From Bacillota bacterium (GTDB lineage: Bacteria > Bacillota > Negativicutes > Sporomusales > UBA7701), in assembly GCA_023415775.1 (NCBI GenBank), contig JAEZJM010000019.1, forward strand, positions 310,001-374,000: 64,000 nt of DNA, given 5' to 3'. The notes below the pieces were generated by a model. It was not told the origin of the DNA, did not search any database, and saw only the letters and a program-made list of their open reading frames with translations. Position numbers and translations under genes: made by a program. Shown here in pieces: positions 17,934 through 26,708 of the stretch (positions are counted from its first letter, which is position 1; every line of letters starts with the position of its first letter).

Positions 17934-18053
17934 ACTGCCGATAAAGGCCCATCTGCGGCGTTGCTCCTCAGAGCGCTTGCTTGCGTAGGCCCCAAAGTAC
18001 GCGGCGCGGCGCGCTCTTCCGGTGCGCCTTGCATCTGGACCTTTCTCACCAGT
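17934..18053 (+). repeat. Structured repeat family A, copy A6
   Basis: Arms ACTG / CAGT (17934-17937, 18050-18053) and AAAGG / CCTTT flank CCCATCTGC and GCATCTGG. The centre resembles A1 (GCTTGCGTA ... TACGCGGCG). It lies directly after the peptide-binding gene and before a separate terminator. Confidence 0.65.
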
Positions 18054-18073
18054 CTGACTTTGTCTACAAACTG

Positions 18074-18110
18074 ACCGGCCTGGTACCGCTAGGTACCAGG
18101 CCGGTTTTAT
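18074..18110 (+). terminator. Convergent terminator
   Basis: ACCGGCCTGGTACC (18074-18087) pairs perfectly with 18092-18105 and is followed by TTTAT. It ends the binding-protein unit and abuts the stop codon of the convergent minus-strand gene. Confidence 0.85.
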
Positions 18111-18112
18111 TC

Positions 18113-19300
18113 TCACTCGCTCGCGAAATTATCGAAATACCCCTGGATCAGCACCACCGGCGTCCCCTTGTCGCCGCTGCCGCTCGTCAGATCGCACAGG
18201 CTGCCCAGCAGGTCGGTCAGCTGCCGCGGCGTCGTCCCCAGCGAAGCGTCCTTGCCCAGCAGGTCCGAATCCTTGGCATTGATCTTCTCCTTCATCGCCG
18301 CCGTCGCCTCGTCTGCTCCCAGGCCGCGCAGCTCGGTGTCGGCGATGAACTTGATTTTCAGCTCGTTCGGCATCCCGCTCAGGCCGGCGGTATAGCCGGG
18401 CGACACCACCGGATCGGCCAGCTCCCAGATCTTGCCCTGCGGGTCCTTGAACGCGCCGTCCCCGTACACCATCACCTCGATATGGCGGCCGGTCGCCTGG
18501 CGCAGCTTCGCCTGGATAGCGGCGACCACCGCCTGGCAGTCGCGCGGGAACAGCTTCACCGTATCCTCCGAAGCCTTATTCGAGCCCAGCAGCCCGAACT
18601 CGGGGTGATAGCCGCTGCCGGCCATCGACTTGTTCAGGATATCGTCCAGGCCGTAAACCGTCTCGGCCCCGGCCTTCCTCAAGATGCCCTTGATGCGGTG
18701 CCGGTCGTGGATGCTCGCCACCAGCACCTCCTTCGTATACTCGAGCGCCGCCTTGGGCTGATTGGTCAGATGGACCGTGATCCGCCCCTCGGGCGCCAGG
18801 CTCTTATAAAGACTGACATAATCGATGCCCGTGAAAGGGTGGGGGACATGGGTGCCGAACAGCTGCCGGTACCTCGCCTCGGAAAGCGTATCCACATACG
18901 GATCGATCCCCAGCTCATCCATCCTGTCCACGTCGATCAGGTGGTTGCCCACCTCGTCGCCTGGGTAGCTCAGGTAAAGGTGGATCTTCTTGCCGCTCAT
19001 CGCCACCCCCTTGAGAATCAGCGAAAAACGGTTGCGGCTCAGGATCGGGAAAAGAACGGCGATATCGCCTTTGAACTTTAAATTGATATCGGCGGCGATA
19101 TCGGCCACCGAAGCATAGTTGCCCTGCGAGCGCGCCACCAGCGACTCGGTCACGCCGATCACATCGTTGTCCCTGAGCTGGAAATTATCCTGCCCGGCCG
19201 CCTTCAGCACGGAATCTACAACCAGGCCGACCACATCGTCGCCCCTTTTCACGATCGGAGTCCGTATTCCCCGTACCGTGGTCCCCACCGTTCTCGACAT
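18113..19300 (-). CDS. Coenzyme F420-0:L-glutamate ligase family protein
   Basis: This is a 395-residue member of the F420_ligase (CofE/FbiB N-terminal) family, which forms gamma-glutamyl links on F420-0. The N-terminus MSRTVGTTVRGIRTPIVKRG and the segment DNDVIGVTESLVARSQGN match the nucleotide-binding core; a long C-terminal region (from about residue 180) is also present. The ATG at 19300 follows AGAAGGAGG. No other F420 biosynthesis gene is visible nearby, and the predicted lineage is not known to make F420, so the real substrate may differ. It is a single-gene unit. Confidence 0.75.
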   Translation of the reverse strand: MSRTVGTTVRGIRTPIVKRGDDVVGLVVDSVLKAAGQDNFQLRDNDVIGVTESLVARSQGNYASVADIAADINLKFKGDIAVLFPILSRNRFSLILKGVAMSGKKIHLYLSYPGDEVGNHLIDVDRMDELGIDPYVDTLSEARYRQLFGTHVPHPFTGIDYVSLYKSLAPEGRITVHLTNQPKAALEYTKEVLVASIHDRHRIKGILRKAGAETVYGLDDILNKSMAGSGYHPEFGLLGSNKASEDTVKLFPRDCQAVVAAIQAKLRQATGRHIEVMVYGDGAFKDPQGKIWELADPVVSPGYTAGLSGMPNELKIKFIADTELRGLGADEATAAMKEKINAKDSDLLGKDASLGTTPRQLTDLLGSLCDLTSGSGDKGTPVVLIQGYFDNFASE

Positions 19301-19517
19301 TGCGTTCCTCCTTCTTCTGCGCCGGAGGGCCAGTGCCCCGCAGCGCCAGGGAAAATCAATCAACGCTCTTAATATATCAGAAATATTTACAGATATAAAC
19401 AGATATGAATATATTTTTCACAAAAATTAAGCAAATGTATCAGGCAATATATAGTGCAAGAAGTACAAACATCTGCCGGGCCGGGATGCTCCGCACACGC
19501 TAACCATCCCGCCCGCT

Positions 19518-19545
19518 TTGCAGATCGCCGCCAATCGTATATAAT
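19518..19545 (+). promoter_or_regulatory. Sigma-A type promoter of the ABC-F gene
   Basis: TTGCAG (19518-19523), a 16-base spacer and TATAAT (19540-19545) lie 61 bases before the start codon. The gap 19301-19605 is otherwise AT-rich, and I see nothing else in it. Confidence 0.6.
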
Positions 19546-19605
19546 TTTAGCAGCGCGGCTTTTCGCGTCGCCGGCGCAAATCCTCGACCAACGGAGTACA
19601 ACAAC

Positions 19606-21492
19606 ATGGCTTCTCTATACGCAGACCAGCTGAGCAAATCGTTCGGCATCGACACCATCTTCGACAACATCGGCTTCGAAATACAAAGCGGCGAAAAAGT
19701 CGGCCTCATCGGCGCCAACGGCGCCGGCAAAACCACCCTCATGCGCTGCCTCCTCGGCCTGGAGCCCCTCGACAAGGGCCAGGTCCGCCTCAGCCCCGGC
19801 GCCACAATCGGCTACGTACGGCAGCAGACCGCCGCCAGCCGTGAAACCGTCTACGCCTACCTCGAAGACGCCTACGCCGACGTCCTCGAATGTCAGCGGC
19901 GCTTCCAGGACGTGGAGCGGCGGATGGCGGCCGAAAAAGACGAAAACGAACTCGCCCGCCTCATGAAAGCCTACGCCGCCGACGTCGAATACTTCGAGCG
20001 CGCCGGCGGCTACCACTACGCCAGCGACATCCGCCGCGTCGCCTTCGGCCTCGGCTTCGCCGACGAAGACATGGCCCGCCCGGTCGCCACCCTCTCCGGC
20101 GGCCAGCAGACCCGCCTCAACCTCGCTAAAGCCCTGTGCCGCAAACCAGACTTCCTCTTCCTCGACGAACCCACCAACCACCTCGACATCGCCATGGTCG
20201 AGTGGCTCGAGGAATTCCTCCAGAGCTACGCCGGCAGCGTCTTCATCATCTCCCACGACCGCTACTTCCTCGACAACACCGTCAGCCGCATCTTCGACCT
20301 CCAGAGCGAGCGGCTCGTCGCCTACAGCGGCAACTACAGCCGCTACCTCGAACAAAAAGCCATGAACGACGCCGCCCTCCTCAGCGCCTACGAGAAGCAA
20401 CAGCGCCAGATCGCCAAAACCGAGGAATACATCCGCCGCTACAAAGCCGGCATCAAATCCAAGCAGGCCCGCGGCCGCCAGTCGCAGCTCAGCCGCCTGG
20501 AGCGCATCGAACTCATGCGTCAGGACAAAGTGCTCGAATTCGACCTGCCCGCCCCGGCCGAATGCGCCGACCGCGTAGCCGAACTCATCGACGTCACCGC
20601 CGGCTACGGCGACAGGACGGTCTTCGCGCGTCAGTCCCTGCTCGTCAGAAGAGGCGAGGCCGTCGCCCTCGTCGGCCCCAACGGCGCCGGAAAAACCACC
20701 CTCCTCAAGCTCCTCACCGGCGAACTCGACCCCCGCGAAGGCCGGGTCAAGAAAGGCAGCCGCGTCCACATCGGCTACTTCGCCCAGCAGCACGAAACCC
20801 TCAGCGGCCACAGCACCCTCCTCGACGAAATCGTCCACGGCTTCGGCATGGGGGAGGAGAGGGCCCGCGGCCTGCTCGGCCACTTCCTCTTCTGCGGCGA
20901 CGACGTCTTCAAGCAGGTCGGCGACCTCAGCGGCGGCGAAAAAGCCCGCCTCGCCCTCCTCAAGCTCATGCTCTCGGGAGCCAACGTCCTCCTTCTCGAC
21001 GAACCCACCAACCACCTTGACATCGCCGCCAAAGAAGCCGTCGAAACCGCCCTCGCCGTCTTCCCCGGCACCATCGTCGCCGTCTCCCACGACCGCTACT
21101 TCCTCGACCGCGTCGCCGACCGCGTCGTCGAGCTCGACGACGGCCGCCTCACCGAATACCTCGGCAACTACAGCTTCTACCGCCAGCAGAAACTGCTCGC
21201 CGCCCGCCAGGCCGCCGGCGAAAAACAGCGCGCTGCCGCCACAAAGCCCGTCACCGCCGCTGCGCCGAAGAAGCGCCCCCCCGACGTCGCCAAAGTTGCC
21301 CGCAGGCTCGAAGAAGAAATCGCCGGCCTCGAAGTCGAGCTCGCCGCCTGCGAAGCCAGCCTCAACGACCCCGCCACCCACGGCGACCCCGAAACCTCCC
21401 GCCTCGCCGCCGACCGCTACGCCGCCTGCAAGGAAGCCCTCGACGCCAAATACGACGAGTGGCTCACCTTGACAGAAAGGAACGACGCTTAG
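19606..21492 (+). CDS. ABC-F family ATPase
   Basis: This soluble protein has two ABC ATPase domains and no membrane part. ABC-F proteins act on ribosomes, tuning translation or protecting from antibiotics. The 628 residues show Walker A GANGAGKTT (near 40), LSGGQQTR (near 165), an inter-domain linker rich in charged residues (about 245-305), a second Walker A GPNGAGKTT (near 360), LSGGEKAR (near 445) and a C-terminal coiled coil (about 555-625). The coiled-coil tail resembles the Uup/YfmM-like subgroups rather than the short antibiotic-resistance ABC-Fs. It is a single gene with its own promoter. Confidence 0.9.
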   Translation: MASLYADQLSKSFGIDTIFDNIGFEIQSGEKVGLIGANGAGKTTLMRCLLGLEPLDKGQVRLSPGATIGYVRQQTAASRETVYAYLEDAYADVLECQRRFQDVERRMAAEKDENELARLMKAYAADVEYFERAGGYHYASDIRRVAFGLGFADEDMARPVATLSGGQQTRLNLAKALCRKPDFLFLDEPTNHLDIAMVEWLEEFLQSYAGSVFIISHDRYFLDNTVSRIFDLQSERLVAYSGNYSRYLEQKAMNDAALLSAYEKQQRQIAKTEEYIRRYKAGIKSKQARGRQSQLSRLERIELMRQDKVLEFDLPAPAECADRVAELIDVTAGYGDRTVFARQSLLVRRGEAVALVGPNGAGKTTLLKLLTGELDPREGRVKKGSRVHIGYFAQQHETLSGHSTLLDEIVHGFGMGEERARGLLGHFLFCGDDVFKQVGDLSGGEKARLALLKLMLSGANVLLLDEPTNHLDIAAKEAVETALAVFPGTIVAVSHDRYFLDRVADRVVELDDGRLTEYLGNYSFYRQQKLLAARQAAGEKQRAAATKPVTAAAPKKRPPDVAKVARRLEEEIAGLEVELAACEASLNDPATHGDPETSRLAADRYAACKEALDAKYDEWLTLTERNDA

Positions 21493-21603
21493 CTATCCGC
21501 AAATATGACGACTGGCGAAAAGTTCTGTTGACTGCCGAAAGTTGCAGGACTTTTTTGCCTTTTCATGGTAATAATTACCTAACGGTGTAAAAGTGGAGGG
21601 ATT

Positions 21604-23304
21604 ATGTTGCCGATTGTCGGTATAGACCTAGGGACGACCAACAGCCTAATTTCCTTCTGGGACAACGATAAAGTGGTGCTAATCCCCAATGCCCTCGGCA
21701 GCAGCCTGACTCCTTCGGTTGTGGGAGTCGACGCTGACGGCGATATTCACGTAGGCCAGGTCGCCAAAGAGCGACTGTCCACTCACCCGAACATGACCGT
21801 CGCAGCCTTCAAGCGTTACATGGGGACGAAAAAAACCTTTCCGCTGGGAAATTACGACTTCCTGCCGGAGGAACTGTCCTCGTTCGTCATCCGCTCGCTC
21901 AAGCAGGATGCAGAAAGCTACCTCAACCAGACGGTCGACGAAGCGGTCGTTAGCGTCCCGGCCTATTTCAGCGACGCACAACGTAAAGCGACCCAAAGGG
22001 CCGCGGAATTGGCCGGGCTGAAAGTCGAACGGCTGATAAATGAACCGACCGCCGCGGCGATCGCCTACGGGCTTCACGACAAGGCGTCGGAAACGAAATA
22101 TCTTATTTTTGACCTGGGCGGCGGCACGTTCGACGTTTCCATCGTCGAACTGTTCGAAAACGTTATTGAGGTCAAAGCCATCGCCGGCGATAATTTCCTC
22201 GGCGGCGAAGATTTCACCGACCTGCTTGCTGCCTTATTCATGGAACGTCACCGTATCGACAAAAGAAACCTTGACCTCAAGGCGTATACTGCAATCCGCA
22301 CCCAGGCCGAAATATGCAAACAAACCCTCGGTCGAACAGCAGAGGGGCACATGGCTTGCCGTATCGCCGGTTCGGAGCTTGACTGTCACATAGACCGACA
22401 CGATTTCAACCTCGCTTCCAAACCGTTGATCGAAAAACTGCGGAAACCCGTAGAACGCGCCCTCAGCGACGCCGCTCTCAAAACCAGCGACCTCGACGCG
22501 ATCATTCTCGTCGGCGGGGCTACGAGGATGCCGCTCGTACATACCCTCGTCAGCAGGCTTTTTGGCCGCTTTCCGACCTGCTCGCTCAACCCCGATGAAG
22601 TTGTCGCCCTCGGCGTGGGCATCCAGGCGGGTATGAAGGAAAGAAACGCTTTGCTCAAAGAGAACGTTCTGACCGACGTCTGCCCCTACACCCTCGGTGT
22701 AGGAGTAGCAGTCTGGAAGGACTCCGGTTACGAAGCCGGGCACTATTCGCCGATCATGGAGCGTAACACGGTTATTCCCGCCAGCCGGGTCGAACGCTTT
22801 TCTACCGTCGCCGACGACCAGACGAACATCACTATCGAGATATTTCAGGGCGAAAACCGCCTGACAAAAAACAACATAAAGCTCGGCGAACTTAAGATTA
22901 CCGTGCCGCCTGCACCGGCCGGCGAGCAGGAAGTCGATGTGCGCTTCACGTACGACATTAACAGCATCCTCGAAGTGGAAGCCAAAGCTGTAGCCACCGG
23001 CATGCAGAAATGCCTGATAATCGAAGAAGGTCCGGGGGCGATGCCGAAAGAAGAAATCGACCGGCGGTTAGCAAGGCTGGCCGACATAAAGATACACCCC
23101 CGCGACAAACAGGAAAACCGCTTGCTCGTCGCCCGCGGCGAGCGCCTGTACGAAGAGTCCCTGGGGCCGGTCAGACAGGAAATCGCCTCCGCTCTGCAAA
23201 TATTCGAGGAGGCGCTGAACCGTCAAAACGATCGCGAAATCAAAAAGGCGGCCGAAACACTGAAAGTCGACCTCGACGAAATCGAAAAACACCGGGAGTT
23301 TTAA
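21604..23304 (+). CDS. hscC: HscC-type Hsp70 chaperone
   Basis: This is a specialised Hsp70 (566 residues), shorter than DnaK (about 610-640). The N-terminal ATPase domain is complete: GIDLGTTNSLISFW, NEPTAAAIAYGL and DLGGGTFDVS, with VGGATRMP near residue 305. The substrate-binding domain starts near 385 and the lid is short. This architecture and the adjacent J protein match the HscC/DjlC type. GTGGAGGG precedes the ATG. Base composition is less GC-rich at third positions than in the flanking genes, which may mean later arrival. The stop codon touches the next start codon. Confidence 0.85.
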   Translation: MLPIVGIDLGTTNSLISFWDNDKVVLIPNALGSSLTPSVVGVDADGDIHVGQVAKERLSTHPNMTVAAFKRYMGTKKTFPLGNYDFLPEELSSFVIRSLKQDAESYLNQTVDEAVVSVPAYFSDAQRKATQRAAELAGLKVERLINEPTAAAIAYGLHDKASETKYLIFDLGGGTFDVSIVELFENVIEVKAIAGDNFLGGEDFTDLLAALFMERHRIDKRNLDLKAYTAIRTQAEICKQTLGRTAEGHMACRIAGSELDCHIDRHDFNLASKPLIEKLRKPVERALSDAALKTSDLDAIILVGGATRMPLVHTLVSRLFGRFPTCSLNPDEVVALGVGIQAGMKERNALLKENVLTDVCPYTLGVGVAVWKDSGYEAGHYSPIMERNTVIPASRVERFSTVADDQTNITIEIFQGENRLTKNNIKLGELKITVPPAPAGEQEVDVRFTYDINSILEVEAKAVATGMQKCLIIEEGPGAMPKEEIDRRLARLADIKIHPRDKQENRLLVARGERLYEESLGPVRQEIASALQIFEEALNRQNDREIKKAAETLKVDLDEIEKHREF

Positions 23305-24090
23305 ATGGATTTCTGGGACGTATTGGGCATTGGGCCGACTCCGGACACGGCGGCTATCAGAAAAGCCTACGCTGCGAAGCTAAAGCGCCATCACCCCGAG
23401 GACGACCCCGAAGGTTTCCAGCGGGTCCGGCAGGCGTACGAGACCGCACTGTGGTGGGCTAAAGTCGTGGCAAGCTCCGGCGAGCCTGAGCCCGTGCACG
23501 ACGCTGTCGATCTTCAGCCGACCTCGGCCGGATACCGGGGCGGATCACCGGTGGAAGACTCGGTCGTGGCGGCAGAACCGGACCTGCTCGCGCAGTTCGT
23601 TGACAGAATCGCCGCCATTTACGGCGACGCGAAACGGCGCAAAGACGCCCGGCAGTGGCAGGCCGTGCTCGAAGACGAAGCCTACTGGAATCTCGACCTA
23701 AAGCAAAATATGAGCTATCGGCTACTCAGTCTGCTCGCCGTCGACTACGCTTCCCCCGGGTTCAAACTACCTTCCCCGGTCTGGCGCCTGCTCGACAGGC
23801 ACTTTTACTGGCAGGAAAAGCAAGCCTGGTTAAACAGAGCTTTCCCTGCGCCGTTTGTGGACTACATCGTCTGCGAAATTACCCGCGAACCGCTCACCCT
23901 GCGCCGCCGGGCAGTAAGTGCCTTCAAAAAATGTTGGCCCCATATCGTCAAAGCCATCTGGGTTATCCTTGGCTTGGCCCTGGCTCTCGTGCTCATAGGC
24001 GTAAGCCAGATAGCTCGTGCAGGGCTGGTGCTTTACGTCTTGGTTTATCTGATCGTAAAATTATACGTCAAACTGACGGACGAAAGCTGA
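23305..24090 (+). CDS. Membrane-anchored J-domain protein
   Basis: This 261-residue protein should be the dedicated co-chaperone of the HscC-type Hsp70 just upstream. An N-terminal J domain (about 1-55) carries HPE at residues 30-32 in place of the usual HPD, within HPEDDPEGFQRVRQAYE. The middle region is helical and of unknown fold. One or two hydrophobic segments (about 213-255) anchor the C-terminus in the membrane. This is the layout of the DjlB/DjlC proteins that partner HscC in enterobacteria. The ATG abuts the hscC stop codon, with GGGAG as ribosome site. Confidence 0.8.
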   Translation: MDFWDVLGIGPTPDTAAIRKAYAAKLKRHHPEDDPEGFQRVRQAYETALWWAKVVASSGEPEPVHDAVDLQPTSAGYRGGSPVEDSVVAAEPDLLAQFVDRIAAIYGDAKRRKDARQWQAVLEDEAYWNLDLKQNMSYRLLSLLAVDYASPGFKLPSPVWRLLDRHFYWQEKQAWLNRAFPAPFVDYIVCEITREPLTLRRRAVSAFKKCWPHIVKAIWVILGLALALVLIGVSQIARAGLVLYVLVYLIVKLYVKLTDES

Positions 24091-24136
24091 CCAAGCCCGC
24101 CTTTGAAAAACATCCCCACATCAAAGGAGACACATC

Positions 24137-25306
24137 ATGCGGAAAACAATCGCCGCCCTTGCCGCCAAACACCACCCCGCCGTCGTCGCCCTGCGCCGTC
24201 ACTTCCGGGCCCACCCCGAACTCGGCGGCCAGGAATTCGCCACCCGTGATAAAATCGTCGAAATCCTGACGGCATTGGGGTTGGAGCCCACCCGCGTGTC
24301 CGGCACAGGTGTAATCGCCGACATAAAAGGCGCGGCCGGCGGCAAAACCGTCGCCCTCCGCGCCGACATCGACGCCCTGCCGCTCAGGGACGAATGCGGC
24401 CAGCCGTACGCCTCCACCGTCGACGGCGTAGCCCACGCCTGCGGCCACGACGGCCACACCGCCGCCCTCCTCGGGGTGGCCATGGTTCTCGCCGGGCTCA
24501 GGGACCGATTTCCCGGCGTCGTCCGCCTCCTCTTCCAGCCCAGCGAGGAAATGCTGCCCGGCGGCTCGCTCGGTATGATCGCGGGCGGAGCGCTCGACGG
24601 CGTCGACCACATCCTCGGCGCCCACCTGTGGCCGACAGCGCCCTTGGGCAAAATGCTGATAGCCCGCGGCCGCATGATGGCCTCGGCCAACGCCTTCCGC
24701 ATCACCGTCCACGGCAAGGGCGGCCACGGCTCGATGCCCCACCGCGCCGTCAGCCCCATCCTCGTCGGCGTCGAAATCGTCGCCGCCTTAAACGCCATCG
24801 TCGGCTGCAACATCGATCCGCTCGAACCGGTAGTTCTCTCCGTCGGCTCCTTCCAGAGCGGCGAAGCGGAAAACATCATCCCCGACAAAGCCTCGATCAA
24901 AGGCACGCTGCGCTGCTTCGACGGGCAGCTCCGTTACGACGTTTTGGACCGCATCGAAAATATATGTCGGCGCATCGGCGAAGCCAACGGCGCCGAGGTC
25001 ACGGTCGAAAAAGTCATCGGCTACCCGCCCCTTATCAACAACCCCGCCGTCGCCGGGCAGGTCATGGCGGCCGGCGGCGAAGTCCTCGGCGCGGATGGGG
25101 TGGAGGAGACGCCCCCCGTGCTGGCCAGCGAAGATTTTTCCCACTACCTCGAAAAAGTGCCCGGCGCGTTCATGTTCATCGGCGCCGCCCCGGCCGGCCG
25201 GGACGTCTATCCCCTCCACCACCCCAAATTCGACTTCGACGAAAAAGCCCTCGCCTACATGACCGAGATAATGGTCGGGGCCGCCCTCAGACTGCTCCGC
25301 CCGTAA
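24137..25306 (+). CDS. M20 family amidohydrolase (N-acyl amino acid hydrolase type)
   Basis: This metal-dependent hydrolase of the M20D/amidohydrolase family (389 residues) would release an acyl group from an N-acylated amino acid or related amide. Visible metal-binding segments are RADIDALPL, HACGHDGHTA and EEMLPGG, with a conserved histidine in GAHLWP and HHPKFDFDE near the end; a dimerisation domain lies at about 185-290. AAAGGAGA precedes the ATG. The true substrate cannot be read from sequence. Confidence 0.88.
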   Translation: MRKTIAALAAKHHPAVVALRRHFRAHPELGGQEFATRDKIVEILTALGLEPTRVSGTGVIADIKGAAGGKTVALRADIDALPLRDECGQPYASTVDGVAHACGHDGHTAALLGVAMVLAGLRDRFPGVVRLLFQPSEEMLPGGSLGMIAGGALDGVDHILGAHLWPTAPLGKMLIARGRMMASANAFRITVHGKGGHGSMPHRAVSPILVGVEIVAALNAIVGCNIDPLEPVVLSVGSFQSGEAENIIPDKASIKGTLRCFDGQLRYDVLDRIENICRRIGEANGAEVTVEKVIGYPPLINNPAVAGQVMAAGGEVLGADGVEETPPVLASEDFSHYLEKVPGAFMFIGAAPAGRDVYPLHHPKFDFDEKALAYMTEIMVGAALRLLRP

Positions 25307-25334
25307 ACTCCACACGCCGGAAGGAGCTGGAATC

Positions 25335-26645
25335 ATGCTCTACGCCAGACTGAAAAACGAATGGCTGTTGCGAGGCTGGGCGGACGAGCCCCATGCCCTG
25401 CTTAATTCCAAGACCGGTGACTGCCGCCACTTGTCGGCGCAGATGTTTCTCCTCGCCCAGGCCTGCGACGGGCGGACCGACCTCAATGCTGCCGGCGGCT
25501 TCATAGAGAGGGAAGTTTTCCTGGATAAGCTGATCGCGGCCGGCATGGCCGAAGAATGCGGCCAGGGGGAGGAAATACTGCCTTATCAGAAATTCCGCAA
25601 AGCGGACAACCCTTATCTGCGCACCGTCCACTGGCTGATAACCGGGTTGTGCAACCTCAAATGCCGGCATTGCTATTTGGAATCCCCCGCCGGAACCTAT
25701 GGCGAACTCCCCCTGTCTGACATGCTCCGCATCATCGGCAAACTGGCCGAAGCCAACGTCCACCAAGTGCATCTGACGGGCGGCGAGCCCTTCTTGCGCC
25801 CGGACCTGCCGGACATCCTGGCCGCATTGGCCGCCAGGCAGATCACCGTGACCCATATTTCCACCAACGGCGCGCTCGTCACCGACGAAGCGCTGCAAGG
25901 CATAAAAAAACTGGGCTTCCTGCCCAATGTGCAGATCAGCTTCGACGGCTGCGGCGCTCACGACGCCATGCGCGGCGTTCCTGGCGCCGAACGGGCCGCA
26001 GTACGGGCCATCCGTCGCCTGCGGGAACACGGTTTCGCAGTCGCCGTCGCCACCGTCGTCGACCTGACCAACGCCGGTTCGCTACCGGAAACCTACGCCA
26101 TGCTGAAACAAATGGACATCCAGTCCTGGCTGATCGGCCTGCCGGAAAAAATCGGCAACTGGCGGGACAGCGAGACGGAACTGGCCTGGGAAGAGGCATT
26201 GGCGGCCTATGCGGCCGTCGCGGACCGCTGGTCGGCCGACGGGCGGCCCTTCGAACTGAAAATAAGCGGGTTCGACTGCACCGGTAAAATCGAAGATTTC
26301 GCGGGATACGGGCCGGAGAGCTACGACTGCATGTCCTGCCGGCTGACGCCGACGCTGCTGCCGGACGGCACGATAATACCCTGCCCCGGGTATATCGACA
26401 TTATCGACAAAAAGCGGATGCCGAACATTCTGCGCCAGTCATTCGCGGCGGCATTGTCGTCACCGGCTCTGCGGGCTATCACCGACATCAGGAAAAAGGA
26501 TGTCCTGGCCCATAACGCCGAATGCGCCGCCTGCGCCGAATTCCCCCGCTGCGGCGGCGGCTGCCGGGCCAGCGCGGCCACCGCGACCGGCGATCTCATG
26601 GCCGTCAATCCGCAATTATGCCGGCAGTACAAAGCCGGCAAATAA
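25335..26645 (+). CDS. Radical SAM/SPASM peptide maturase
   Basis: This 436-residue enzyme would install a radical-based modification on a ribosomal peptide. The N-terminal 90 residues look like a PqqD/RRE-type peptide-recognition domain. The radical SAM core starts with the CxxxCxxC motif at C106, C110 and C113 (GLCNLKCRHCY), then LTGGEPFLRPD. A C-terminal SPASM region has many cysteines (CMSC, IIPCPGY, CAACAEFPRCGGGC and a final CRQY) able to hold two auxiliary Fe-S clusters. A GGAAGGAG site precedes the ATG. The convergent gene downstream encodes a Nif11-type precursor, the likely substrate. Linkage type (thioether, C-C or other) cannot be told. Confidence 0.88.
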   Translation: MLYARLKNEWLLRGWADEPHALLNSKTGDCRHLSAQMFLLAQACDGRTDLNAAGGFIEREVFLDKLIAAGMAEECGQGEEILPYQKFRKADNPYLRTVHWLITGLCNLKCRHCYLESPAGTYGELPLSDMLRIIGKLAEANVHQVHLTGGEPFLRPDLPDILAALAARQITVTHISTNGALVTDEALQGIKKLGFLPNVQISFDGCGAHDAMRGVPGAERAAVRAIRRLREHGFAVAVATVVDLTNAGSLPETYAMLKQMDIQSWLIGLPEKIGNWRDSETELAWEEALAAYAAVADRWSADGRPFELKISGFDCTGKIEDFAGYGPESYDCMSCRLTPTLLPDGTIIPCPGYIDIIDKKRMPNILRQSFAAALSSPALRAITDIRKKDVLAHNAECAACAEFPRCGGGCRASAATATGDLMAVNPQLCRQYKAGK

Positions 26646-26652
26646 AAACAAG

Positions 26653-26681
26653 ACTGGCGCCGCATGCAAAACGGCGCCAGT
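26653..26681 (+). terminator. Bidirectional hairpin between maturase and precursor genes
   Basis: ACTGGCGCCG (26653-26662) pairs with CGGCGCCAGT (26672-26681). It sits midway between the convergent maturase and precursor genes; on the minus strand TTGTTTTTATT follows. Confidence 0.75.
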
Positions 26682-26708
26682 TGGCGTAATCTCACCGCAG
26701 CCCGCGGT

